Of a stretch of 37,147 nucleotides of DNA, positions 1-8,941 are shown piece after piece. The translations under genes were made by a program, and so were the position numbers. The stretch is from Pseudomonadota bacterium (GTDB lineage Bacteria > Myxococcota_A > Polyangia > Haliangiales > Haliangiaceae): the NCBI GenBank assembly GCA_022360315.1, contig JAKSDA010000134.1:1-37147 (forward strand). The letters are read 5' to 3'. The notes beneath the pieces are model-generated. The model was not told the DNA's origin, did no database searches, and saw nothing but the letters and a program-made list of their open reading frames with translations. Within the stretch, counting starts at the first letter, position 1. Each line of letters starts with the position of its first letter.

Positions 1-49
1 ACCCTCCCCACAACCAAGCCCACCACATCCTGCACCGCCCAATTTGTTG

Positions 50-346
50 CTATGCTCCGCGGTACGGGGTCAACTCCGCGTCCGCCTCCCTCGACCAGCC
101 CTTGCTGACTTTTGCGGCAAGTTCTTGGGGATCAACACACCTTGGATCGTAACCCAACGTCCTACGCCCGTCGCGGATATGCGGTTGTTGTGGATCGATT
201 CCCTCCGGCTTGTAAAAGCCGAGTTCCAGCGTGCCGTGCTCGAGCAAGACGCCAGTAACCTTGTCTTCCGATGCGTGAACGAGCTCAAGCGCCTTCTCTA
301 CTGTATATCTGTCGGCCATGGTTACCACTGTATATCTGTCGGCCAT
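50..346 (-). pseudogene. truncated cupin-domain protein remnant
   Basis: The first half of the 98-residue product looks like the N-terminal strands of a small single-domain cupin: a 'LEHGTLELGFYKP' strand followed by 'DPQQPHIRD', where the metal-binding histidine region begins. A normal cupin would continue with a 'DE-YVV-G-G' turn and a second histidine motif. Here the frame instead runs into unrelated residues and stops at about two thirds of the expected length, so no metal site could form. The start region lies in a 27-bp tandem duplication, giving two in-frame ATG codons (positions 346 and 319). I see no good ribosome binding site. The best reading is a gene broken by deletion. A short intact protein of unknown role is the alternative. 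Confidence 0.45.
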
Positions 347-355
347 GGTTACCAC
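302..355. repeat. 27-bp perfect tandem duplication over a start codon
   Basis: Two identical 27-bp units (302-328 and 329-355) lie head to tail. Each contains the ATG of the cupin remnant on the minus strand, and the length keeps the frame, adding nine residues. The perfect identity suggests a recent duplication. Confidence 0.9.
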
Positions 356-501
356 GGGTTGAATTTCGGTTATGGCCTTTCTAAACCGATTGCCAATGCC
401 GCGCAAACGAGCGACCGATTCGATGGAAAGGACGAGACGAACGTAGTTGCCGCAATTCTTGCCACCTCAATTGATCATCGCCGTTGCGGTATTTCTTTGC
501 C

Positions 502-524
502 CAGCAACCCCAGCCGGGTTGCTG
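502..524. terminator. candidate hairpin downstream of the TPR operon
   Basis: A perfect 9-bp stem (CAGCAACCC / GGGTTGCTG) with a five-base loop lies about 90 bases past the stop codon of the lipoprotein gene that ends the minus-strand operon. Neither strand has a T tract after the stem, so a classical intrinsic terminator is not proven. Confidence 0.35.
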
Positions 525-612
525 CGGCTCGTGCGCGGATCCGGGCTGAAACCAACTCCCAAAAGAGTCCATGCAGCAACCATCCGAGGCCGATTGGGCT
601 GATTGCCGATGG

Positions 613-2439
613 CTACTCGGTCGTGGCAACGATGACGAGGATGTAGTGGGCCCACGCTCGATCGGGCACGCGGTGTACTGCCAGGGCCGCTGCAATCCTG
701 AGACCATCGAGTTCTAATAGCTCGGTGGGTAGCGGAAACGCATCGGTGGTGACGGCACTGAGGGTCCATACCCACGCATGTGTCAGCCTGCGCGACCGGG
801 CCCGGGTGACCAGCCAGGTCACCGCGCGCTCAAGTGCCAGATCGCCCGCCTCGATGCGCTGGACTGCACTGGCAACCAGATCGTCGGCGTCCGCTAGCAG
901 GCGAGGTGGTGACAGACCGCGCGCCCTGCGAAGGCTGCCGAGCCGGGCCAAGACGCGGGAAAGGGCGACATGGCGATCGATTCGCTCGGCCACCGAATAG
1001 GTGGCCAGTAGAGCACCCACTGTGTCACCGTTCATCATTGGGCCGACAGCCAGATAATGGGCGTCAGGATCGAGCAATACGTCGCGGCCAAACGGCCTGG
1101 CCAGGATCGACGAAACCAGCGCACTCAAGTCGGGGACGCCGGATATGGTCATGGAGAATCCGCCGCGCAATACCGTGCCAGGTACGTCCCAGCCGGCCAT
1201 GAGCCCCAGGGCCACGGTTTCGTTGATCCGCCGCTTGGCCGGATCAAATACAGCGTCGAAGTACACCGGAGCCAATCTGGCCGCAATTTGACTCTGCGCG
1301 GGGGCAAACGAAAGAGGCTTGAGGTCGGCCTGCCGCCGTATCTGGTTGATGATCCGGGCCAGCGAGACAGCGAGGTTTGCGTGCACAGAGGCCGGCCAGG
1401 ACCGGTAGTAAACGACCCGACGATAGTGGTTTTTGGGCTGGCCATCGGCTGGCCAGATGAGCAGCCGCAATGCCGTGGTGCCAAATGGACGGTCAAAGGG
1501 CAATACGACGAGCTCGAGCCACGAGCTGACGTCCGACCCGCGCGGCCAGCAGGTCATGGTAAATCGCGGCAACTCGACGCCGGCATCGAGTTGACACGGC
1601 GATACCCGATGCTGGCCAAAGTTGACCAGAGCACGCGCCTGGACGGCATCGCGAAGCAACCGCCCCGCGATGGATATGCCTCCACTGCTGCCCGGGCCGC
1701 GTTGTCGTCTGCGTATCGGACTGGTCAATTCGACAGCAAGCGTTCCAGCCACGATCACTGCAGCCATACGACCGTGCCCGCGCCCGAACCAGATCCCCGC
1801 CGCCTGATCGGCACGCTGCCGCCGAGCGATGACGACATTGCGCAAGAGCGGCTCCCAGCTGGTGAATACCTGGTCGTCTGTTCGAGCACTATCGTCGTCG
1901 GCGGCCATAAACGTGGCGGTAATTCCGACCGCCAGCGCACCGCATCGGCTGGTCATGAAGTCGAGCAGCTCGTCGCTGGGGCGACCACCAGTGGCAAGCA
2001 CAAAAAGTCCGGCCTCGCGTGCAGCACATTGCATTTCCTCGGTGGGCAGTACATCCTCGGCACTGGCCGCCTCGCGAATCAAAAATTCAGACCACAGGTC
2101 GGTCGCCAGAGCGCTGGCCGCGGTCTGCGGCGTGGTGCCGGTAACCGCGGGAAACGGCCCGCTGAGTGTCCAGCGATCGACAATGCGAATGCGCGAGCCG
2201 AGATCGGGTGCTGGCGGTGTACGCCGCATCAGTGCATCGAGTTCGTCCCGGAGGGGAAAAACCGGACCATGCGAGCGAGAGGTCGCGACCGCCGGAACCG
2301 TCGGGACCGGACCAGTACGCTCGCCACACCCCGCGCCGATCACCAGTGCAAGCCAGATCGCCAATGCCGGAGACGAACAGCGCCGTTTTCGATCATCGGA
2401 ATGCACCGGGCCTTCTGCACTGATATCACATCGGCTCAC
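613..2439 (-). CDS. large exported lipoprotein, possibly CAP-like domain
   Basis: The 608-residue product begins with a basic stretch, a hydrophobic segment and 'VIGAGC' followed by polar residues. This fits a lipoprotein signal, although the -3 residue is not the usual leucine. The mature part is globular with no membrane spans. Around residues 350-470 there is an 'INQIRRQADLKPL' helix followed by a repeatedly aliphatic region and 'HYLAVGPMM', which loosely recalls CAP/SCP domains. I rate this as suggestive only. The GTG start overlaps the stop of the preceding TPR gene by 14 bases, so it is the last gene of a coupled operon. I do not recognise a function. An envelope role beside the exported TPR proteins is inference. 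Confidence 0.7.
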   Translation of the reverse strand: MSRCDISAEGPVHSDDRKRRCSSPALAIWLALVIGAGCGERTGPVPTVPAVATSRSHGPVFPLRDELDALMRRTPPAPDLGSRIRIVDRWTLSGPFPAVTGTTPQTAASALATDLWSEFLIREAASAEDVLPTEEMQCAAREAGLFVLATGGRPSDELLDFMTSRCGALAVGITATFMAADDDSARTDDQVFTSWEPLLRNVVIARRQRADQAAGIWFGRGHGRMAAVIVAGTLAVELTSPIRRRQRGPGSSGGISIAGRLLRDAVQARALVNFGQHRVSPCQLDAGVELPRFTMTCWPRGSDVSSWLELVVLPFDRPFGTTALRLLIWPADGQPKNHYRRVVYYRSWPASVHANLAVSLARIINQIRRQADLKPLSFAPAQSQIAARLAPVYFDAVFDPAKRRINETVALGLMAGWDVPGTVLRGGFSMTISGVPDLSALVSSILARPFGRDVLLDPDAHYLAVGPMMNGDTVGALLATYSVAERIDRHVALSRVLARLGSLRRARGLSPPRLLADADDLVASAVQRIEAGDLALERAVTWLVTRARSRRLTHAWVWTLSAVTTDAFPLPTELLELDGLRIAAALAVHRVPDRAWAHYILVIVATTE

Positions 2440-3766
2440 GGGCGATCACGGGAAAGCTCACCTTGAGGTAGCGGGCGGTATTTGCTGGCGGAGCGGGCAC
2501 TGCAATGTGCTGGGCCGCAGCCTCGACGCACTGTTGCGCACGAGTGCTTTTTTCGGGCTCGGTGGCAAACGCGTACAGGACATCGGTTTTGATCCCCTGT
2601 GGCGGGGTAGACCGACGCGACGAACGGGACCGCGAACGTCGCGAGGACGAAGAGCGGCGGCTCACCACAGTGATGCTCACCCGGAGCAAAAGGCCCGGAA
2701 CCGATGCGAGACAGGCCTGTAGCTCGCGGTCGACTGCGGTGATGGCCGCCAGGATCTGGGCAGAGTCGGCCGAGTTGCTGCCCTGAATGCGCAAGCGGCC
2801 CGGTTTGAGCGGTTCGCGGACCAGATCGCTCAGGTGCTGGCGGACTCGGCGCTTCCACTGACCCTCACCGGTGAGATGGAGATATCGCCGGAAATAGGCC
2901 AGAGCCCACTCGACATTCCCCTTCGCCTCATGAGCGAGGCCAAAATAGTAATACTCGTCGGCCGGGGGCACGATGTCGATGCTGGCCAGCTTGAGCTGGG
3001 TCAGACTGCGATCTTTGCGCAGGGCATCGTTCAGGTGAATCCGGGCTAGGGCTTCTTTTTCGTCCCGGTCGTAGGCCGCGGCGAGAGTATAGCTGATTCG
3101 AGCATCGCTCGATGGTTGGCGCGATGCCGTGGTGAGCACGGCAATGGCTTCCCCGAGCCGGCCCAGCGCCATATACGCTTCACCCAAGTGGCGATAGACC
3201 GCTGTCTGCTCGGTGATTCCGCGGCTGAGAATCCGTTTGAAATGGGTGATCGCACGCTCGTAGGCACCGACGTGAATACGGCACAGACCCATGCTGAAAT
3301 CCAGCGCCCATGGGCCTTTGCGCTGGCTGGGCAGGTCGTCGATAGGGCGGTAGCCAGGATCGATAGCAAATGCTTTTTCATAGGCCGAGGCACACTCTGG
3401 CCAGTTATGGCGCCGTTCTTCAACCCGGCCGAGCAGCCAGTAGGCGTGCGGATTGTCCGGTGCCAGTGGCGCGATCTCGCGCAGCACATCGGCGGCTTCG
3501 GCAAGCGCCGAGCCGGTCCGCGAACGGATCAGCCGCCTGGCGTGATCAATGCTGTCGTGGTAACGCTGACGATGGGGATCGAGTACCCGCTCCCACAGGG
3601 TGCTGCGCTGCTCGACGTGTTCGTCGAAATCCACCGGTTCGGCCGGGTAGCGTTGCGATTGGGCCTGCACCTCGCCACCGTGCCAGCCGACCAGGACCAG
3701 GACGATCAGGGCGCCAAAAAGCGACCCGAGACCCGCTGAACCGCGCCCCCCACCCGGACCTCTCAC
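2426..3766 (-). CDS. exported TPR protein with AgmX/PglI-like C-terminal domain
   Basis: The 446-residue protein has an N-terminal signal or anchor (hydrophobic residues about 16-30, then 'VQAQS'). TPR helices cover about residues 75-310, for example 'AYWLLGRVEERRHNW' and 'YRHLGEAYMALGR'. The last 120 residues match the plan of the TonB-like AgmX/PglI C-terminal domain of myxobacterial gliding proteins: an 'ILAAITAVDRELQACL' helix, 'LRVSITVV' strand, then 'CVEAAAQHI', 'PAP' and a final 'YLKVSFPV' strand. A Ser/Arg-only stretch sits between two of its strands. The GTG start overlaps the upstream stop as GTGA, which indicates translational coupling. The domain match is by eye. The likely site is the periplasm, with an envelope-complex role as inference. 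Confidence 0.75.
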   Translation of the reverse strand: MRGPGGGRGSAGLGSLFGALIVLVLVGWHGGEVQAQSQRYPAEPVDFDEHVEQRSTLWERVLDPHRQRYHDSIDHARRLIRSRTGSALAEAADVLREIAPLAPDNPHAYWLLGRVEERRHNWPECASAYEKAFAIDPGYRPIDDLPSQRKGPWALDFSMGLCRIHVGAYERAITHFKRILSRGITEQTAVYRHLGEAYMALGRLGEAIAVLTTASRQPSSDARISYTLAAAYDRDEKEALARIHLNDALRKDRSLTQLKLASIDIVPPADEYYYFGLAHEAKGNVEWALAYFRRYLHLTGEGQWKRRVRQHLSDLVREPLKPGRLRIQGSNSADSAQILAAITAVDRELQACLASVPGLLLRVSITVVSRRSSSSRRSRSRSSRRSTPPQGIKTDVLYAFATEPEKSTRAQQCVEAAAQHIAVPAPPANTARYLKVSFPVIAREPM

Positions 3767-4839
3767 AGACCGAGACCTCGCGGCAGCGCCGGGGACGAGG
3801 CCTTGTTGCGCCTGCGATCATTCAGACGCGACACCACCGAATGAAGATTCTCAATCGCGCGCGGCTGATAGCGAGGATGAGCCCCGGAAGCGATGAACAT
3901 CCGATAGTGCAGGGCTGCCAGCTTGAGATCGCCCATGACTTCGTATCCCAGGGCCGAATAGTAGTAGCGCTCGCCCTGGGGCACAAAAAAGACCGAGCTG
4001 CTGTCCAGTGAGCGCAACCGATCTCCCATTGAATACGCCCACATGACTTGACGGGCCAGCTCACCTTGACTGTCGCGATCGAGCGCGACTGCGAGGCCGT
4101 AGCCGTGCAGCGGCTCGTTGCTGTACTCCAGAGCACGCCGATAGGTCGCGATCGCATCGTCAATCCGGCCGACCATCATGTAGCTCTCGGCCAGATTGCC
4201 CAGCCAGCGGGCGTCTACCTGGCTAGACCGTGACAGTGCGGTCTCGTAGTCCACAATGGCTCGCTCGATGTCTGCCTGGGTGGCCAACCGGGTATAGACA
4301 ATGGCACGACGATCCAAGATGCTATTCATTCGTGGATCCAGCGGGGCCAGTTTTTCAAACGCGTTCCAGTGCGCCAGTGCGCGCTCGGCTTGACTGCGGT
4401 CGCGAATGGTCGGGCCTCCACTGGGCTGGCTGAGCACGTGGGTATGTAGCACTTCGGCGGCGCGATAATGGGGCTCGGCTTGGTCTGGTTTGACCTCGGC
4501 GGCGAGTTCGTAAAGGCGTACCGCTTCTTCGACCAGTGCGTGATACGAGCGCGGCCGACGCGGCTTGCGCAGGGTTCGAGCGATCTTGACTTCCATTGCC
4601 TGAATCGCGTGATCATCGGCCCGGGTCATGTAGCTCCGGTACTCGCTGGCCTTGCTCTGTCGTTGCGATCCGGGTCGATCTTCCGGCAGCTGCCACAGAG
4701 TATCTGCAGTGGTGGAAGCCGGGACTGTCACAACCGAGACCCCGACCGCGACTGCGATCACCAGAACGGCAGAAAACAAGCGCCGGCACGCCTTCTGTCG
4801 GCCATCGGCGGGGCAAGGCGCAAACTGCTGTCGACTCAT
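3763..4839 (-). CDS. exported TPR protein (middle paralogue)
   Basis: I start this gene at the ATG forming TGATG with the stop of the upstream gene. This gives 358 residues whose N terminus carries a basic stretch and one hydrophobic segment ('LFSAVLVIAVAVGVSVV'), a signal peptide or anchor ending near 'PASTTADT'. Several TPR helices follow, for example 'EPHYRAAEVLHTH' and 'LGNLAESYMMVGRIDDAIATY'. The C-terminal block 'ERYYYSALGYEVMGD' is shared with both neighbours, so the three genes are paralogues. A longer frame upstream would overlap the neighbouring gene by 130 bases and is rejected. It probably works as a periplasmic scaffold; no enzyme motif is visible. Confidence 0.8.
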   Translation of the reverse strand: MSRQQFAPCPADGRQKACRRLFSAVLVIAVAVGVSVVTVPASTTADTLWQLPEDRPGSQRQSKASEYRSYMTRADDHAIQAMEVKIARTLRKPRRPRSYHALVEEAVRLYELAAEVKPDQAEPHYRAAEVLHTHVLSQPSGGPTIRDRSQAERALAHWNAFEKLAPLDPRMNSILDRRAIVYTRLATQADIERAIVDYETALSRSSQVDARWLGNLAESYMMVGRIDDAIATYRRALEYSNEPLHGYGLAVALDRDSQGELARQVMWAYSMGDRLRSLDSSSVFFVPQGERYYYSALGYEVMGDLKLAALHYRMFIASGAHPRYQPRAIENLHSVVSRLNDRRRNKASSPALPRGLGL

Positions 4840-5831
4840 CAGGGGCGAATCCTCTCTGCCTTGGCGCGGCGTCGGCGCTGGCGTTGGACGAGATCGTCTA
4901 TGGCGCGGATGTGTTTTTGGGCGCGCTTGCGAAAACGAGCCCGTTCGCCGCTGCGCACGTAGGTGTGCCATTCGTGCCGGGCTTCGGGGAAAAGGCCCCG
5001 GCTCTCATAGAGAAGGGCGAAGTAGTAATGTCGCTCTACTGCGGGCGCGAATGTCTGCTCCAATAGCCGCTCGGCCACAGTGGAAAAGATCAGATCTTCG
5101 GCCATTGCGCCCAGTTTGCGATCGAGAATCTCGTAGGCCCGGGTGACCTGCTCGTCCTTGTCATAGGCCACGGCGAGGGCAAAGTAGACCGTGGAATCGC
5201 TCATTGACTCCGAGCGGCGGAGCAGAACATCGATGCCCTCATCGATCTGGTCGCTGTGGATGTAGAGCATCGAGAGGAGAAGCAGAGCCTGACTTTGCTT
5301 CTGGCGGCTGTCCTCGTCCCGCAGCGGAAGCGGCACGTCTGCGCACTGCCGCAGCCGGTCGATGGCCTCGGCGCTTTGCTCCGCCCGGGCCAACAATGCG
5401 CCGAACTTGAGACACAGTCCGAGGGGAATCCGGTCGGCTTTCTTGCCCGCCACATAGGTGCGGTACCCGGTCAGCGCGTCGCCGACGTTGCCGGACGCAT
5501 CGTCCACGTAGGCCAACAACTCGATCACCTCGAGGTTGTGCGGAGCGAGCTTGCGCGCGTGGCGGAGCATGCCGTGCGCGTCGGCCAAAAGACGGCGGCG
5601 CAGATCTTCGTCATCGGGATGATACGTCGGGCCCAGGGCGCGCTCGTAGAGAGTTCGCCCGTGGGTCAAGATGACCTGAATCTCCTGCGCGTGAGGTGTG
5701 GCGAGCCGCTGCCATAGAGATTGCTCGGACGGTTTTTGTCCGCGCTGGCCGTTTCTCTCGCCTTCGTCGGCGAGCACCGGGGATTGAGTTGCGATGAGCA
5801 GGGCCGCGACCACGGGGGCACCTGGCAACAT
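4839..5831 (-). CDS. exported TPR protein (first paralogue)
   Basis: The 330-residue form begins at an ATG directly before a hydrophobic segment ending 'SPVLADEG', a plausible signal peptide. The open frame extends upstream to an ATG at 6020, but that would put 63 unlikely residues before the signal. Neither start has a strong ribosome binding site, so the start is uncertain. TPR-type helices run through about residues 60-300, and the C-terminal block 'ERHYYFALLYESRG' matches the two following genes. The C terminus is very basic ('RQRRRRAKAERIR'). This is the first gene of the four-gene operon. No catalytic motif is visible. Confidence 0.72.
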   Translation of the reverse strand: MLPGAPVVAALLIATQSPVLADEGERNGQRGQKPSEQSLWQRLATPHAQEIQVILTHGRTLYERALGPTYHPDDEDLRRRLLADAHGMLRHARKLAPHNLEVIELLAYVDDASGNVGDALTGYRTYVAGKKADRIPLGLCLKFGALLARAEQSAEAIDRLRQCADVPLPLRDEDSRQKQSQALLLLSMLYIHSDQIDEGIDVLLRRSESMSDSTVYFALAVAYDKDEQVTRAYEILDRKLGAMAEDLIFSTVAERLLEQTFAPAVERHYYFALLYESRGLFPEARHEWHTYVRSGERARFRKRAQKHIRAIDDLVQRQRRRRAKAERIRP

Positions 5832-6264
5832 TCGGGACAGATCCCGAACGCCGCTACCTCCGTCGGACAAAGCCGCCCGGCGGAGTCTCACCGGGACGCC
5901 CCGCGAGGCCGCGATCGGCGAAACCCCGCTCTCGGTCGAGTCGCGCGCAGCGCCGGGAAAACGAGCGTTCCCGAATGCTGCTAGCCTCACATGGGTCACG
6001 TCTTTAGAGTATGAAGCCATGCCGCTTCAGTTGCTAGGTGCCGCGGTATACCACATCGCAAAAACACCGCGCCAAACCACTGCGCAAGCTCATAAATCAC
6101 CTGAATGCGCACAGTTAGAGGCCCCGCTCGAAGCTGTTCCAGGATGAGCTGGCCAGTCCGCTCGAGCGCGATCGTCGAGCGTGGCAGCCGAGCCCGGGAC
6201 AGTACGCGGCGCCCGGCGATGGCGAGTGGGAACGTCCGGGAGCTGTGTGCTAGGTTCTCCGGCC
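5832..6264. other. divergent intergenic region between TPR operon and ugd
   Basis: This 433-base gap separates the TPR operon (minus) from ugd (plus). The half next to the TPR genes may be an N-terminal extension of the first TPR protein if translation starts at 6020. A TATACC hexamer on the minus strand near 6048 has no convincing -35 partner. I see no RNA gene. Confidence 0.5.
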
Positions 6265-7575
6265 ATGCGAATCGCGATCATCGGTACAGGATACGTCGGT
6301 CTGGTGGCTGGTGCTGGGCTGAGTGACTTTGGCAACGACGTCGTCTGCGTCGACGTCGATGAGGAGCGCATCGCTCAGCTGCGCCGCGGTGTGATCCCCA
6401 TTCATGAGCCAGGCCTCGACGTACTGGTCAAGCGCAACCTCGAGGCCAAACGCCTGCGGTTTTCGACCAGCACGGTCGAGTCGGTGGCCACAGCCGAGGT
6501 TGTCATCATCGCCGTGGGGACGCCGACCCGCGAGGACAGTGGAGCGGCCGACCTTCGCTATATCGAGGCGGCGGCTCGCGATATCGGCAAGGGACTGACG
6601 GGCCATGCCGTGGTCGTGACCAAGAGTACAGTCCCGGTCGGCACTGCCGATCGAGTGCGCTCGTGGATCGCGGCCGAGACCAGCCACGAGTTCTCGGTGG
6701 CCTCGAACCCGGAGTTCCTCAAGGAGGGCGATGCGGTCAACGACTTCATGAAACCATCGCGGGTCATCCTCGGGGTCGACGACGAGCGCGCCGGCAAACG
6801 ACTGCGCAGCATGTACGAGCCGTTCGTGCGCACCAACAACCGCATCTTGATGATGGACGTGCGATCGGCCGAGCTGTCCAAGTACGCCGCCAATGCCATG
6901 CTGGCGACCCGCATTTCATTCATGAACGAGCTCTCGCTCCTGGCCGAAAAAGTCGGCGCGGACATCGAGAAGGTTCGCAAGGGAGTGGGTTCGGATCCGC
7001 GCATAGGACCCAAATTCTTGTTTCCCGGCCCCGGTTACGGCGGTAGCTGTTTTCCCAAAGATACCCGCGCGCTCATCCATACCGCCGACGAGTTCGGCGC
7101 CAAAGTCGGCATCGTCGAAGCGGTCGTACAGGCCAACCAGCGCCAGAAACGCGTTCTCGGCGAGCGCGTGAGCAGTCACTTTGGCGGCGATCTGAACGGC
7201 AAACGCATCGCGATATGGGGCCTGGCATTCAAACCCGAAACCGACGACATCCGCGAGGCTCCATCTCTGGTTCTCATCGATGCTCTGCTGGCCGGCGGCG
7301 CCACCGTTGTCGGCTGTGACCCTGTCGCTATCGAGAACACCAAAAGAGAGATCGGCGACCGCATCGAGTATACCATCGATATGTACGAGGCCGCAAAGGG
7401 GGCCGATGCGCTGATCGTGGTGACCGAATGGCATCAATTTCGCCGGCCCGATTTCGCTCGCCTCAAGGACCTCATGGCGCAACCGGTGCTGTTCGATGGC
7501 CGCAACATCTGGCCATCTGACGAACTGCGCCAACAGGGCTATAGCTATTACGGAATCGGCCGCCCGATGGCATGA
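6265..7575 (+). CDS. ugd: UDP-glucose 6-dehydrogenase
   Basis: The enzyme oxidises UDP-glucose to UDP-glucuronate with two NAD+, supplying precursors for capsule, exopolysaccharide and lipid modification in the cytoplasm. The 436-residue product has the full family plan: an NAD-binding 'GTGYVGL' at residues 7-13, 'VGTPTRED', the 'NPEFLKEG' substrate motif at 148-155, and the catalytic cysteine 262 in 'GGSCFPKD'. The C-terminal UDP-binding domain contains 'GLAFKPETDDIREAPS'. Length is normal for bacterial Ugd. The ATG at 6265 lies directly before the Rossmann strand; a longer frame from 6181 adds 28 residues with no family match. It diverges from the TPR operon and stands alone. Confidence 0.95.
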   Translation: MRIAIIGTGYVGLVAGAGLSDFGNDVVCVDVDEERIAQLRRGVIPIHEPGLDVLVKRNLEAKRLRFSTSTVESVATAEVVIIAVGTPTREDSGAADLRYIEAAARDIGKGLTGHAVVVTKSTVPVGTADRVRSWIAAETSHEFSVASNPEFLKEGDAVNDFMKPSRVILGVDDERAGKRLRSMYEPFVRTNNRILMMDVRSAELSKYAANAMLATRISFMNELSLLAEKVGADIEKVRKGVGSDPRIGPKFLFPGPGYGGSCFPKDTRALIHTADEFGAKVGIVEAVVQANQRQKRVLGERVSSHFGGDLNGKRIAIWGLAFKPETDDIREAPSLVLIDALLAGGATVVGCDPVAIENTKREIGDRIEYTIDMYEAAKGADALIVVTEWHQFRRPDFARLKDLMAQPVLFDGRNIWPSDELRQQGYSYYGIGRPMA

Positions 7576-8153
7576 TGGCGCGCATTCTTCGCAGGCCCTA
7601 AGTAGTTGATGCTTTTGCGAACATACTGCGTCAGCGCAGAGTCAGCCCGGCCCCGATTCCCGCTCTGGTTTTGAAAATCCCATTCGAGCATTCCAGTCGA
7701 TCGCGACTCCGATCAGACCGTCCGGGCTGACTTCCTGCGCAGATTCTCCTCGCAGACTCTCCTCGCAGACTCTCCTCTCATCCCTCCTGCCATACCTTTC
7801 TGGCAGCCTTTTTTCCGAATTACCCAATCATACCCTTTGACGAACCATCAGCGAGACGATAGGTTCAGGCTTCCTATCCATCTGGCGGTCAACGCCGTTC
7901 GGCTCGTTGTTCACTCAGCGGTACTGTAGGACGCCTTCTCATGGCCAGTCGCGTGATGAACATTCGATGGATGAGCACTCGATGATCGCTGTCCGGTTCG
8001 TTTAATGAGCAGCGCGATCGCTATATATGGATCGATTTTCGGAAGCCGCTGGGGCTGCTGCTCGTCGATAACATCGGTCACTTTGTACAGCTCGATTCTC
8101 GCGCGCCGCTCGGGCGACGTCCTGTGCACGTCGAGCCTGCTCCAGGAGAATTC
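7576..8153. other. long intergenic region upstream of betaine importer
   Basis: The 578 bases hold no convincing gene; two small minus-strand frames lack family features. Three units of a 13-bp repeat (CGCAGAYTCTCCT) lie at 7738-7776. A two-copy imperfect 15-bp repeat (13 of 15 identical) lies at 7955-7984. A weak sigma70-like element, TTGACG-17-TAGGTT, spans 7837-7865, far upstream of the importer. The repeats could be regulator sites for an osmotically controlled operon, which is inference. Confidence 0.5.
7738..7776. repeat. 3 x 13-bp tandem repeat
   Basis: Three adjacent 13-bp units follow the pattern CGCAGAYTCTCCT; only the first differs, by one base. They lie in the leader region of the betaine-type importer operon. 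There are no spacers, so this is not a CRISPR array. Confidence 0.85.
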
Positions 8154-8915
8154 ATGATTTCGCTACAAGGCGTGTCAAAAACCTATGATGAGGGCCAGAG
8201 CTTTGTCGTTCAGGATCTCTCGCTGGAAATCGCTGCCGGTGAGATTCTGGTCCTTTTGGGTGAGTCGGGCTGCGGCAAAACCACTACGCTGAAGATGATC
8301 AATCGTCTGGTCGACTGCTCGAGTGGCACCATCGAAGTCGACGGCGAGAGAATCAGGGACAGTGATCCGGTCCAGCTCCGGCGCCGAATCGGTTATGTTT
8401 TTCAGGGCATCGGCCTGTTTCCCCATATGACCATCGCCGAGAACATCGGTGTGGTACCGCAACTCTCGGGATGGGCCGGCGACAAGATCGCGGCTCGCGT
8501 GGATGAGCTGCTCAAACTGGTCAGCCTGGACCCGAGCGAGTTCCGCAGTCGCAAACCCAGGCAGCTCTCGGGTGGGCAGCAGCAGCGCATCGGCGTGGCC
8601 AGAGCGCTGGCCATACGGCCCAAAATCGTGCTCATGGACGAGCCGTTTGGCGCCCTCGATCCGCTGACGCGAGATAGTCTGCAGAACGAGTATGTGCGCA
8701 TTCACCGCGAATTGCACCTCACCACGGTCCTGGTCACGCACGACATGATGGAAGCCCTGCTCATGGCCGATCGCATCGCGGTGATGAGCGGCGGCAAGAT
8801 CGTGCAACTGGCCACTCCGCGATCGCTATTGACCAACCCGGCCAACGGCTATGTGCGCGATTTGATGAAAAAACCCAAAGAACAGGCTGATTCCATCGAA
8901 TCGTTGCTGTCCTGA
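8154..8915 (+). CDS. opuCA: betaine/choline-type ABC transporter ATPase
   Basis: This 253-residue ATPase would energise import of glycine betaine, choline or carnitine. Walker A is 'GESGCGKT' (36-43), the Q-loop 'YVFQGIGLFPHMT', the signature 'LSGGQQQR' (138-145) and Walker B 'IVLMDEP' with 'FGALDP' after it. The pattern is typical of the OpuCA/OpuBA/OsmV group. The family often carries C-terminal CBS domains that sense ionic strength. They are absent here, since the protein ends about 20 residues after the core domain. The ATG at 8154 has AGGAG five bases upstream, which decides against the ATG at 8124. The permease gene follows after 26 bases. The exact substrate cannot be read from the sequence. 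Confidence 0.88.
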   Translation: MISLQGVSKTYDEGQSFVVQDLSLEIAAGEILVLLGESGCGKTTTLKMINRLVDCSSGTIEVDGERIRDSDPVQLRRRIGYVFQGIGLFPHMTIAENIGVVPQLSGWAGDKIAARVDELLKLVSLDPSEFRSRKPRQLSGGQQQRIGVARALAIRPKIVLMDEPFGALDPLTRDSLQNEYVRIHRELHLTTVLVTHDMMEALLMADRIAVMSGGKIVQLATPRSLLTNPANGYVRDLMKKPKEQADSIESLLS

Positions 8916-8941
8916 GCCGAACCTCACCCGGCGGCCGAATC

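Noticed and set aside
302..355. CRISPR-like repeat
   Set aside because: Only two units with no spacer between them; it is a simple tandem duplication. The 13-bp repeats at 7738-7776 also have no spacers.
44..646. 200-residue plus-strand frame over the cupin remnant
   Set aside because: It repeats the tandem duplication as peptide but shows no fold features. The minus strand carries recognisable cupin residues.
1057..2466. 469-residue open frame on the plus strand
   Set aside because: It is antisense to the lipoprotein gene, which has a signal sequence and coupled overlap with the TPR operon. The plus-strand product is rich in Arg, Gly and Pro with no domain pattern.
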